Origin: Thamnaconus septentrionalis
Lineage: Eukaryota; Chordata; Actinopteri; Tetraodontiformes; Monacanthidae
Length of the DNA: 64,000 nucleotides
Assembly: GCA_009823395.1 (NCBI GenBank)
Contig: CM020509.1
Location: 15,547,001-15,611,000, forward strand
Direction of reading: 5' to 3'
The notes beneath the pieces are model-generated. The model did no database searches. It saw nothing but the letters and a program-made list of their open reading frames with translations, and had not been told where the DNA came from. The translations under genes were made by a program, and so were the position numbers. Below, piece after piece: positions 53,101 to 64,000 of the stretch. The first letter of the stretch is position 1, and the number at the start of each line of letters is the position of its first letter.

Positions 53101-53505
53101 TGATTCACCTATCTCTATCTTGCTATAGTTCATTTTTCAAAATTGAAAAGAAAATTCTGTGCCTCAAAAACTGCCAGAAAAAGACTGAAAACAGCGGAGT
53201 GCGAGTTTGCCTGATTCACATCTCTGAGTAAACCTTTCAAGAAAACACAACTAAAAGCATCTCCTGGGTCTGTCTCACGACTACAAGTCAAAGTTGGGAT
53301 TTTCATTTCAATGTGGTTGATTCCGACACCCTGTGAGACCTCGGATGGGACTCGCAGGGGTGTTTCGCTCCATCAGACTCTTATTTACAAGGATTGGCGA
53401 GTTCAAAGCGCTGTTACTTCTGGTTCAGCGTCCACTGCCTCTTTCTACTGTGGGCTTTTCTGTTTCTGATCCTCCAGAAATGAGCTCAGACCGTGTGTGT
53501 TTTTC

Positions 53506-53538
53506 CCTCCTCCTCCTCCTCCTCCTCCTCCTCCTCCT
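53506..53538 (+). repeat. (CTC)n microsatellite
   Basis: About 11 CTC units. Confidence 0.93.
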
Positions 53539-54433
53539 TCCTTTATTCCCTCATTCTTCTCCCCCCCCGCCCTTCCTTTTATTTCTGATGCGGCGTGGTA
53601 AACGTTAATGACGACTTATTTAATTGCGCTTTTCACCATTTCATTCGATTAGAAGATTAGATTTTATTTTGTATCGGCGTGGATTAGCGTAATGCAGTCG
53701 TAACAACACGGAGGAACGACGGAGAAGAGGACCGCAGCTCCCGGAGACTCCGTCGCGCCGCCGGGGATGCACGCGCTTGCAGAACCTCTGCAGATGTGGC
53801 CGCTTTGATTTGGCCGGTTAGCCTGGATCAGCTGCGAGATATGAGAAAGCTCTTTGCGCGCGCGAGTGCGTGCGCGTTCGAGAGAGAGTGAGAGTGAGAA
53901 TGAGAGAGATGGAAGCTCGTGACACTCTGCACCGTGCCCTAATGAGAGGCAGGCAACCACAGTAGCCGGGCAATAAGATTAGATGCAAGTCAATTCAATT
54001 ACTGCTGAGCCGCCACGGGTGACGCTTCAAAACTCATCCTGTTAAGATGCGGCTCTCAGACGGAGAGAAGAGGGACTGCAGCTCAGCGTGCCTGGGCTGC
54101 ATCATCACCACGGCCCTCTGAGTTATAAGCGCCGAGGCATCATTAGGCTGCGGATTTCTTTCTTTTTCTTTTTTTTGGGTGGTGGGGGATGCGACGGGAG
54201 AGGGGGGGTTGCAATACTGTTGCTCAATGTTCTGATCAAGACTTGAAGGGAAATTCAGAAATAATTGAGTTTTTTAAACCCCCGCCGTCCGCGGACTGCG
54301 CACTTGTTTCAAGTGTGGGTTTGAGATTAGAGAGGCGCTCAACACACAATTTTAGCTGGAATGCGGATTTTGAATGAAAAACAAGGAAAGAAAAACATGC
54401 ATCAAGGCCCCGACGGCACCGCCGCCCTCACAG

Positions 54434-54446
54434 CGCCCCCTGCCAG
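54434..54446 (-). promoter_or_regulatory. CTCF-like motif
   Basis: On the - strand CTGGCAGGGGGCG matches 11 of 13 positions of the CTCF core CCASYAGRKGGCR. Confidence 0.3.
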
Positions 54447-57234
54447 CACCCAGCTTTATAATCGTCTCCTCTGTAAAGTCACAAGAGCTGTTGTTTTTGT
54501 AAATATTAACAACAAAAGGTGAACTGCAGCCTCAGTCAGGACTCAGTTGTTCATATTATCTCCATGTAGCTCAATGTGATGGGATTAAAATGTGCATTAA
54601 ACCATAACTCTCCTAATTTCACTTCCTTGAAGGCTTTTACCTTACATGTGTCGAGGAAACCAGACATTTCGGTTTGGTCTTGTTGTCTCATGTCTTATCT
54701 TTCTTCATGACATTTGGTCTCCTGAGTAGCAGCAGGTGAATGGCAGATAGAAGGAAACTCTCTTCAGAAAATAGCATTTATTTACCTTTATATTTTTACC
54801 TATATTGTTTAGTTTTTTTTTGGATCGCAACATGATTAAAGAAATGGGTTATTATAAAGTATATTAAAACAAATACTATATATAAACTCACATACTGTAC
54901 ATTAACACTATAGGCCTAAAAAAGCGACACATACAGGCCAATCATGACTCACTAAAGCTGCTTCACTGCGCACTAATATGCATTAAGCTGCAATTAAACA
55001 GAACCAAATCACATCAGCTCCTTAAATATGGCTCTTAAACTATCTAACGACAAAACTACAAAGCGCTCTTTGCTTATTTATACGCAGGAGGGCGGCTGGA
55101 GAGGCGTGATGACAAAATGCGTTGCTCCACACAGCTAAACTGCGTGTTGAGAGCAACTGTATAATCAATTTCCAGCCAGAATTGTTTTTGGTCTGCGGGG
55201 CAGCCCTAATCTGCTTTCTCTGACAAGGATAAACGCCCTTTTCAAAGGAACCAAATAGACAACACCGGCTCCAGCGACAGAAAAATGGAAAAAGCAACTG
55301 TATAGATGGGATATTAACTCGCGCCAGTGGACCCGGTGACAAGTAATTTGATGATGGCGGAGTCCCGACTTCCAAGGCGACACGTATATATACAATTAGA
55401 AGTTGAGCGGGCGAGCCCCTGCAGACATCGACGCGATTTCCAACCAACCAACCAACGAAAACATATGCAAAAGCTTTATAAATCCTGTACAAACAGTCCA
55501 TGACATGTGTTTCACATAACCCTTGCAAATATAAGTGATTTAAATACACTGGTCGACGTGTTGCTCGCACCGCTGTGTGTTTACATTGTGCGTTCTGACT
55601 ATGAGGTGTGAGTCGCATGCGATGGGGCCACACACCGCTGTCACCACATCCTTTTCCTGGCGCTGGGATTTATTGCTGCTGATAAGGGAATCTTGTTGTT
55701 GTCTTCAATAATTTATGTGGTCGACTGTATGACATTTTTTAGATGCAACGCAGCTGCGGGGCTTCCGGGGGAAGAGGTGAGTGAGCGATTTATAGCCATC
55801 TCTGCATCCTGGAAGTAAGCACCACTGGCCAAAGTGTTTATTAGGGGGTCTCCATTGTTGTTGAGGAGGGAGAGCGTACTGATTGGCTGAAGCCGGCGAT
55901 GGACTCTGGTGCAAGGAAGGCAACTGGCAGACATAAATCTGCGGTGGCGGCGGCAAAGTGGCAAAAAGGAGGTTGTGTTGTGTTATTTTTATGATAAAAA
56001 GAGAGAGTCCATTTTTAAGCCGCTCCACTCACAAACCCTTCAGATTCCTTTTTCGTTCAGACGCTAAATCGAAAAAACAAACTTTTCTGCTGACTTTGAA
56101 AAGGAAGAAAAAAAAGAAGAAAATCTTAATCTATTTCTGGACAAACTATTTACCACCACCAGATTCCATCTCTTAATTTCCATACAAATGTAAAAGTAGG
56201 CGAGCATGGAATCTTCTGTGAATCTTAAATGAATCCAATTGTTCCAGCTCAGTTCAGAGTTTGTCCCGAGGCGGCGGGAGATGAGTGCAGCATAAATCAT
56301 CAATTTCAAAATAAGAGCCACGATTTTAAGCACCGTTTCTTTGTTTCATGTTGGGATTAAAAAAAAAAGAAAAAGGGAGTGTTTTCCTGTATCTGTGTTT
56401 CTTTTGCCCTGGGACTCACACATACATGTTTAACAAAGTATTTTAAATGGTTGGCAGCATATTGATTAGTCTTTTTTTTTTACAGCAAGTATTAAACATA
56501 ATGTTTTATCGTTATGCATTACATGTCAAGCTTTTCTGAGATTCCAGCCTGCCGAGTTTGTTCAGCCACACGGTTTTTCTGCCTTCACGTCCACATTCTC
56601 AGCGGTTGTGCGAACCTACGGAGACCACTTTGACCCTGTTAATCTGCATGACATCCCTTAATGTGGGGAAGCTTCCGCAGCCCGGGACGACTGCTGTACT
56701 CTCCAGCTGGCCTAAGGTTGGTGAGGTTCTGAGCGCGTGCGCCTCGGGAAAAGTGAATAACACACCCATGTAATCCGCAGTGTGGTTGGGTAACAAGGTT
56801 TGCTCCAGGTAGGGGGAGAGACGAGAACACTGCTCAAATGAAAATCTGAGACTTCAGAGGAGCCTCTGATGTTTTTCACTCGGAGGAATTTGTTTTTTCT
56901 GTCTGACCATACATAAAATTCCTTTTACATCATGTTGCTTTTATATTTTGTGGCGTTTCATTTTTTTTTTTTTTTAAAGTCTGGATAGCAATTGTTGCTT
57001 AAATCCAAGCAACCCACAAAACCACAAAAGGATCCGGCCACTGTCGTGCGCCGCTGCAAGTTGCGTTCACAAGCTGTGGGCTAATTTCCTCTGAGATTTG
57101 ACCTGAAAACTGTTTTGGCCAACAACCTTAAGGTCTGACAGGCTGATGTCTCTAGGCAGTGTGTTACCGCTCCCCAGGGCAAATGACACAAAGTGTGTTG
57201 GTCTTGGCTTCTTGCTGCGCCACTTGCCAAAAGA

Positions 57235-57235
<1 letters not shown>

Positions 57236-57268
<33 letters not shown>
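57236..57268 (+). repeat. (CA)n microsatellite
   Basis: About 16 CA units. Confidence 0.96.
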
Positions 57269-57270
<2 letters not shown>

Positions 57271-57395
57271 AGTGCAGCAGCCGCAGGAGCAATTATAAGT
57301 CAAGAAATGGCTGTCTGACCACTCGCATGGAAAAGAGAGAAAGGAAAAAATTTAAAAGCCTGTGCAATAAGGCCACAAGGATTTAAGGCTGGGGA

Positions 57396-57450
57396 TATAA
57401 AAGGCAGCAGGGCGACTGCAGTCAAGCCATCATGAGGCCTTGTGTGTAAG
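57396..57450 (+). promoter_or_regulatory. TATA-like sequence, ATG and splice-donor-like site
   Basis: TATAAAAGGC at 57396-57405 is followed by an ATG at 57432 and, four codons on, a GTAAG at 57446-57450. The arrangement is that of a small first exon, but no downstream exon is recognised. Confidence 0.2.
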
Positions 57451-58379
57451 GCTGAAAGGCTGCAGAGCCAGGGGATCCTCAGGTGGACCTTTGGGTAACA
57501 CACACAGGCACAGAGTGGAACTCTGGCTGGCTCTGCTGCATGGGCAGCGCACTCGGATCTGGAGCAGATCCACTCAGAGGTTTGTGCCACCAGGTACCGC
57601 AAGATCTTCAGACCTTCGTCACAGCATCACCGTGTCTGCATCTTGCGTGTGCCCCAGAAAGACAAGGACATCGGCAAAGAGTCACTGGCATCTAAGGACA
57701 ACTTCTGATTTATGAAACATTTATCAAGTGGTTGTTATTTTGAGTACAGCAAGTTCCTGCTGCTACTCTGAAACTACTTTTCCTCGCCATGGGCCAATTC
57801 TTTTGTTCCAAATTAGACACTGGCCCTGGAAGGAAAGGACCAGCTGAGGAGATGCACGTTACCATCCACAGGGGATTATCGGAGTAGCAGCTAGGGAATG
57901 AAGTTTTTGGGAACCTGCAGGAATGGAAGAGCTGATTTGGAGGCTTGAACCAGGGTTGTAGGACAAGTCTGAGAAAATGAGTCCAAACAACTGGCATGAT
58001 GGTAGTCAGCCTATTTGTGGATCGGAGTGGGAATGTAGCTTGTAGGCAGACCGTGTCCCTGATCTAGGAAGGACTGGGGACCAGACTTCCAGGAAGTGGC
58101 TGCTATGAGCCAGCATGCAACCTGGAAGCCTGGTAACTCCAAGCTGAATGGAAGACCGAGTAGTGAAAGGTTGAGCGAATCGAAATTGGAGAGAGTAACA
58201 AAATCCTCGCAGCCGTGCGGGTGATGAATATTTTAAGTTTTGGCTGACATGCCAGCCAAGAATAATGTTCCTGAGAGTCTTTGTGCTATTTAAGAAGAGC
58301 AGACGAGTGAGTGGATCAGTTCTGCCATAAAATGTTAAGACTTGTGAGTCAGCGCAGTAAGTTGTGCTGTCACACCGTC

Positions 58380-58760
58380 GCAACAAGGCCGTGGGGCTTT
58401 GGGAACCAAACGCAGGTAGTGATGGCAGGGCTTGCCTAGGCTGAAAAATTCATGAAAAACAAAAAGGAAACACTTTGTCGGTGGTGGTGATGATGGTGAA
58501 AATTCAGAAACAGACAGGAGTTGCAAAATGAAGGTTCAAAAATGGACGGCGCAAATCAGGGGAGGGACCAGAGGGTACAGTGCTGAGCTGCATACACACA
58601 GGGGAGGTATTGAGATTTAAATTAATGTCAGCATGACTCAGCTGAATGAAATAAAATAAAATAAAATCAAGGTGACAGAATGTGAAATGAAAAAGCCATT
58701 CAAAATAAAAGACGGATGTCAACAAAAAACCTCCCTGTGTCACGGTTTGAGATTTCGGCT
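58380..58760. repeat. Possible old interspersed-repeat remnant
   Basis: Phrases such as GGGAACCAAACGCAGG, an AAAAT pentamer repeat near 58648-58668 and TGTCACGGTTTGAG resemble, from memory, dispersed repeats in other fish genomes. No ends or target duplication could be defined. Confidence 0.25.
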
Positions 58761-59033
58761 CATCATGTTTCCATGATTGCCGTGTTTGTGTCATCAACTT
58801 GATAAAAGGCTGCGTGGAGAGATGCCCGAGAGTGACTTATTGTCAACACTTGATTCAAACACTTGTCTGAGTTATTGCCAGTCAAATAAAACATCCGCTT
58901 TAATCAACGAACGCAACATTTTGCAAATTTACTTCCGCCCCCTTTTCTGTATCAGTTAAACCGCCCCCCAAACCCTCCAATATAATGAATCACGAGGGGA
59001 GATAAGGGGAAGGGGCCTCACTGTACATACAGT

Positions 59034-59480
59034 GTGGACTTACTCTGTCAGAGGCTTAATGAAATACCAGCAGAATACTTGATTGCATTATTAGCCGCCG
59101 TGTTCGTTCATCGGCCGCTGCGCACTGTGAACGGGCGAAGCCATTTCGGAGCGCAAACTATCCTTCCAGAAATAGGACTTCATTACTCATTCTGCGCCAT
59201 GCAATTTGACAGTGGTATTTCTGAGCACTCTGTTAAATGAAAATATTTCACGTTCGCATTAATCTTCAGTGGGGCTTCAGTCCCTTTTCTTCGGGTGGCA
59301 TAATGATCTATTCTTACCGCCGGACTGGATGAATCTTTTATTGCATTTATGGGCGAAGGTGGCAACACCGTCCTCCGAGGGGAAGCGGTGCCGCGATGCG
59401 TTTCCCCGCGCTGTCAGGGGCTAACATGTTGCCGAGCTAAATGCCATGATTTAATTGATGCCAAGTGCAATAACATCACC
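59034..59480. promoter_or_regulatory. Candidate regulatory block before exon 4
   Basis: Repeat-free sequence ends about 315 bases before exon 4. It has GCATTATTAGCC, GCAATTTGAC, GCATTAATC and TTTAATTGATG motifs and scattered CpGs. It could be a conserved intronic element. Conservation is untested. Confidence 0.22.
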
Positions 59481-59794
59481 CGCTGATCTTTTTTAATAAT
59501 GCGGGGATACACTCCCCCGTCCTTTCACTTTGCTATGATACGACTCCTCCTTAATATGGAAATGTGAATCCGTGCCTGTGCAAAGTCTAGACCGAGCAGT
59601 ATTTCAGCCAGCCCAGAGACTCTGGAATGCTATTTTAGATTGTAATGAGATGGCCTTTCACCTCCGGATTGCCGCAAAAAACCTCTCCAGAATAAATTAA
59701 GAGCCACTTAGCTGTGGCATAACTCTCGCCGTGTGCCAGAATCCTTTGTGTCCGTCTCTGTGGGTCACCGTTCTCCCTTCCTCTCCTCTCTCAG

Positions 59795-59982
59795 GTTTCT
59801 CCATCCTGCAGGCCATCATGGAGGCAGCGGTGGCAAACAACTGGCAGGTGACCGCCCGCTCTGTGAGCAGCACGACCGACGCGGCCGAGTTCAAGCGCAT
59901 CATCGAGGAGATGGACCGGAGGCAGGAGAAGCGCTACGTGATCGACTGTGAAGTGGACAGGATCAACACCATACTGGAACAG
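59795..59982 (+). CDS. gria3: gria3 coding exon 4: amino-terminal domain, hinge and lobe 2
   Basis: This 188-bp exon encodes the end of codon 160 through residue 222. The acceptor is ctctctcag and the donor gtagga follows CAG in phase 0. It reads [13 protein letters not shown], then [10 protein letters not shown], then [18 protein letters not shown], and ends INTILEQ. These segments match GluA3 better than GluA1, GluA2 or GluA4; GluA2 has three extra residues in the middle. The most variable stretch against mammals is residues 184-192 (SSTTDAAEF), a surface loop in related structures. Arg181 corresponds to mature Arg163, a residue I recall as important at the GluA3 amino-terminal interface. 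The next exon, usually 54 bp and starting VVILGKH, was not found in the remaining 4 kb. Confidence 0.97.
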
Positions 59983-61510
59983 GTAGGAAGCCTGAAATTC
60001 CCTGTGCTGCACGTGCACGTGTGTGTTGTGATTCGAACATGAGCAGCGTCCACGTTTAAAGCAATGTGAGTTTTAAAATTAAAAAACAAAATAACTGCCA
60101 TGTAATAAAGGTGAAAATGGCACAGCTGCCTGTCCGGCCGTAGGATTATATAACTGTCTGGAATCCTTGTGTAAGAAATACGCCTGTCCAATACCCTGCT
60201 TATGTACTTTTTTTTTTTTTTTCTTCCTCTTGCCTGTGACGACATCTTTGGTCTTTTTTGGCACAGCCGTCACTATGAGCATATGGAGACTAAAAAGCTA
60301 GCCAGTGTCTCATAGCCAAGGAGGAGGTGTTGCTGGAAAGTTGCCTGAAAGGGAAACATGTTCCAACAAAGAAGGTGCTCGCCAGCCAACCACAATTACA
60401 CAGTCCTGAACAGGGCCACCACGGGGTGCTGTGTCAGTGGCAGGGGCTGCCATTCATTTATTGCATAGTTAGTGAAGTAGAAGATTAATATGTAGATGTT
60501 GTTTTTGTCAGGTCAGCTTTTGTTTGGCGATCAGCATGTCTGTCGTCTGTCGAACATGGCCCGGTTTTTATTGTTATCCCCCATTGTCAACACACAGGAG
60601 TTGTGGACTCTAGTGACAACTGTTTGAAAATGTATACACTCATAGTTATAGTTGCTGGTGCAGATGCTCTTAACAGAGATACTGAGCGTAAATTAACCTG
60701 TTGCGTGAGGGGGAATATGGGACCTGAAATCCATTTTGAAGCTGCTTTATTTAATTTCAATTCTCATTGCAACAAAGCTCCTCCCTAAGGCTCATGGGAG
60801 CCTCACGGCACATTTTAAACAGATTTTCAAATTGCTACTTAATTTATACCATATTTAAAGACAAATTTTTGTTATTTATTATAATTTGGGGGATGAATTC
60901 TTAACAGTTTTTTTACTTGATCCAAAACGCAACGGGGAAAGGAGGAAATCCTGATTGCGCAACACCAATAGCAAAAATACTGCAGTGTCATTAGTGGCCG
61001 ATAAAATATCCTTCAGAACTGTGGAAGGTTGATGAAAATATACTGTCTATATAAGTCAAAGTACTGTTCCACCTTGACTTCATAGCCCTTGAGAAAGCTG
61101 TTGACAGCCAGCAAATTGCACTTTGGTATTGATGACAGTTTATGACAGCGTCACAAATAGTCGATCCTTAATTTCAAAATATTAAAAAAATAATAATTAA
61201 TTTGTTTTCTCCCCTCATAGTTTACTCTGTGTTAGCTCATTAAGCTTAAATGGCGCGTTAAGTCGGATGCCGGGGTGCAGCAGTAATCCTGCCTGTTTGG
61301 AGAACTCAGCCCGGCGCTGCGTCTGAAGGGCCGACGTGTTTGCACACGGCTGTGCACCAAGACTGCCTGACAGCCAGGGGTCGAGAGGTCCGAGCTTGAG
61401 TGGACCCCGCCCCCGTTCTTTTTTTTTTTTTTTTAAGGAGCCACTGATGACGGCACGTCCTTTGGCTAATGCTCGTCTAACCACCCAGAAACCCTCTATT
61501 GCATCTCACA

Positions 61511-61523
61511 CGCCCCCTGCTGG
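61511..61523 (-). promoter_or_regulatory. CTCF core motif
   Basis: On the - strand CCAGCAGGGGGCG matches every position of the core CCASYAGRKGGCR. It lies 1.5 kb into intron 4. The flanking bases fit less well. Confidence 0.45.
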
Positions 61524-63310
61524 AGGAAGAAATGGAGGCACCACCGATAGTTTGGCGACTGTTAAGGAACTGCTCCAAATCTACAACCCCCATCTGATTG
61601 GTGCCGCATGCAATCAGCCCCACAATTGGATTCAGCTTGTTAACATTCATTTAGATATTGGCTTCTCGCCGCCTAACGATAGATATCCCCCCCGACGACT
61701 CTTAGTTTCACTTGTTTTCTTTATGAATCTAATTTCGTCCCGCAGTCATAGTTTAAAGCCGAATGGCTTTGTTTTTAATTTTCTGCATCTAATTTAATTA
61801 TCGTACAGTGGATTTCCTTCACACCGCAACTCAGGGGCCCGTGTGAAAAGAAACGGCATTTCTTTTTAGCCGCGTTAAGAAAATGCATCAGCCTTGACAG
61901 GAAAACAAAAAAAGTGTTTATTACAAAATCGCGTGAGGCGTTTTAGCGCTCGCATCTGTAATTGCTTTTCTCCCCTTTTTCCTTCCTTTTGCAAACAATA
62001 ATAGGGGACTGGGGTGGTAATAATATCTCTCAGCTTTAGTTCTATTGTCTGAGATCTTTTACTCCCTGTCACCTCTAACTAAATTCGCTTTTGAGTGCAG
62101 AAGGGGGCTGAAGATCAGCACATCCTCATTTTTCTTTCCAAGCGACAACCTTGCCGTGGGACTGTTGTTGTTATTTCTCTTCATTTTTAAGCCGAATAAA
62201 ATAATCCTAACGATTTCACCAACAGAAATGAGTCAGAGGCATTTAGAGTGGTCTGCTGGACCGCACTCTGCCGCCTGTCCTCCCCCCCTGCCGCGCCATA
62301 AATTGAAATAGGGATGGTCCATCTCCTGTGAGGGCCATCACGCCAGAAATGGCGCCCATTATCAGTTATGTGGAGTCCTGCCGCTGCCACCTGCTGCTGC
62401 CGTTCCATTAACCAATGATCGCTCACAAACAGAGCTAGCGTCGTCTCGGAGAGTTTGAATGGAACCCGGCACGCCAGAGACGCCACTCGGCGCCGTGCGG
62501 TGTTGACATTTCACTTCCATCCGTCAAGGTCAGTGCAGTTGAGAGGAGATCAAGAGGAAGGTTGGATCCAGGCAGCTGATTGCTGCGGGGAAAATGGGAA
62601 TCGGGCAGCTCAGCGGCTCAGTTTCATGATTCAGAGTTAGGGGGAGAAGGTTGGGAGGGTGGGGGGAGAAAAAAAAAAAAGTAGTGCAAAATGGAAGTCT
62701 TTCTGCCGGGCAATAAAGTTCACAGAGTGTGGCGTTATCTCAAACAGGCGAGTGAGAAGCTTCCGCAGTTTGGTGCGGTTGTGGCTCATTAAATCCACGA
62801 CTCTGAATGCCGCTTCTCATCAGTGCCTCGTCTTGAGGGAGGCACTGCTGGGGATTTTGATCCTGCTGGGATGCCGTAGCTCCACCGGTTCCCTGCGTCC
62901 AGTCCAATTTTTAAGTGACGGTCTTGAACCCTTAAAATGTGACAGGTGAAATATCTTTTTATTTCCATTGTATACTGGAAAAAACAGTTTTTATAAAAGT
63001 GCAATTAAATAGTGTGATTCATGTAGAAATGCAGTTAAGTTTTCACAGGCGAAGCTTTATCTCTCCACTACTAATATTTGTCATATAGATATGTTCTCTA
63101 TGTTATTGAGGAGACAGGAAGTAGTTTCCACCATTATTCAGTTTTTGAATTTTAGAAAATGATCTCAGAATAAATTAGACCTTGGATTCCAAGACTTGGA
63201 ACTAATTTCAATGGCCCATTTCTTGCTAAAGAACAAGTTACAGAAACTCACTTCTTGATCACTCTTGATTCCACTCAAATGGCCCAAACAGCATTTTTCA
63301 TCATCGCCGT

Positions 63311-63335
63311 CATCATCATCATCATCATCATCATC
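63311..63335 (+). repeat. (CAT)8 microsatellite
   Basis: Eight CAT units in intron 4. Confidence 0.95.
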
Positions 63336-64000
63336 TTGCCCTTAATGACGTTGTACATATTCATAAAATGTATTTTTGTCCTTTCCTCGGAGCCCCAATC
63401 ACAGTCAATTATCATTTCGAACAAGAGATGTTCATCACTCGGTTGCACTGACTCAGTCCTGATGAAGCACAACAGTGAAAGACCTTTGAGTCCTATTAAT
63501 AAATGAATAATAAGGGGGGAAAAAGACAAAAACAACAGATTTCTGCGTGAATTTTCCTTCACACGAGGTCAAATAAAAAACTGAAGAGCACATCCGTGGA
63601 TGTCTGTGAGGGTTGATGGACAAAAAAATTAAATCAACTATTAGCCACAAATATGTTTACAGCTCCTGCCACTTTTGCCTCCGAAGAAACTTTCTATCCA
63701 TATCTGTTATCCGCCGACTTTGCTCACAAAACATGAGTCATGTCTACTTCACAGTATAAGTGTCAATACGCTGCCACATGGAGGGCGGCTTTGTTTGTGA
63801 GGGTCCGGCCTCATTTGTTTTAGGATACTGAACAGGACGACGCAGCCAGACCATCATCAGTTTTTGCTGCAACAGCCACTCAGCCTCGATCCGCCTCAGG
63901 ACTTTTCCATCAATACGCTGCGCCGCAGATTAAATTAACTCCACGGCGGTCCAACAAATGTTTTACCCAGGCATCTAAGTGCATTGTGTTTTGCGCCGAG

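Larger units (their letters stand above)
59983..64000 (+). other. gria3: gria3 intron 4, 5' part, running off the window
   Basis: It begins with gtaggaag after exon 4. It contains poly-T at about 60209-60222 and 61419-61434, a CTCF-like core at 61511-61523, AT-rich non-repetitive sequence and a CAT microsatellite at 63311-63335. I did not find exon 5, expected to encode VVILGKH and about 11 further residues, so the intron probably continues past 64000. Confidence 0.8.

Noticed and set aside
55040..55633. 197-codon open frame on the - strand
   Set aside because: It is one of the longest open frames in the window, but the apparent start is GTG, there is no recognisable domain, and with about 6000 stop-to-stop intervals in six frames roughly 0.5 frames of this length are expected by chance ((61/64)^197 x 6000).

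Overview
This window is vertebrate nuclear DNA, most likely from a teleost fish. It carries the 5' end of one recognisable gene on the + strand: an AMPA-type ionotropic glutamate receptor subunit of the GluA3 class (gria3). Four coding exons are visible (13596-13674, 14208-14366, 39345-39584, 59795-59982). They splice in frame into the first 222 codons: a signal peptide and about the first half of the extracellular amino-terminal domain. All three complete introns are GT-AG and phase 1, and the fourth exon ends in phase 0 at a GT donor. The ligand-binding domain, pore, flip/flop exons and C-tail must lie beyond position 64000. I cannot tell which fish paralogue (a or b) this is.

The fish assignment rests on the repeats. 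There is a Tc1-like relic whose ends resemble a family abundant in fish, a second Tc1-like miniature element, a hAT-like miniature element and many microsatellites. Introns of 20-25 kb are moderate for this gene family.

Layout: 1-12800 is upstream non-coding sequence with homeodomain- and POU-type motif clusters that could be enhancers, a long AAG repeat at about 9.2 kb, and a 694-bp foldback element at 11017-11710 with a 6-bp target duplication. 12820-14370 is the CpG-rich promoter and exon 1-2 block. It contains a sequence matching the 16-position RE1/NRSE (REST-binding) consensus throughout at 12825-12840, polypyrimidine tracts, a possible 11-codon upstream ORF and the start codon. Intron 1 is short (533 bp). 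Intron 2 (24,978 bp) holds the hAT-like element and many simple repeats. Intron 3 (20,210 bp) holds the Tc1-like remnants and a long AT repeat. Intron 4 starts at 59983 and runs off the window.

I found no second protein-coding gene that I can support, and no tRNA, rRNA or CRISPR array. Apart from the exons, the open frames look like chance, low-complexity or out-of-frame reading. The most useful new observations are the REST site upstream of gria3, the structure of the foldback element, the oddly oriented Tc1 relic ends and several candidate regulatory blocks. Nothing here looks like an undescribed multi-gene system.
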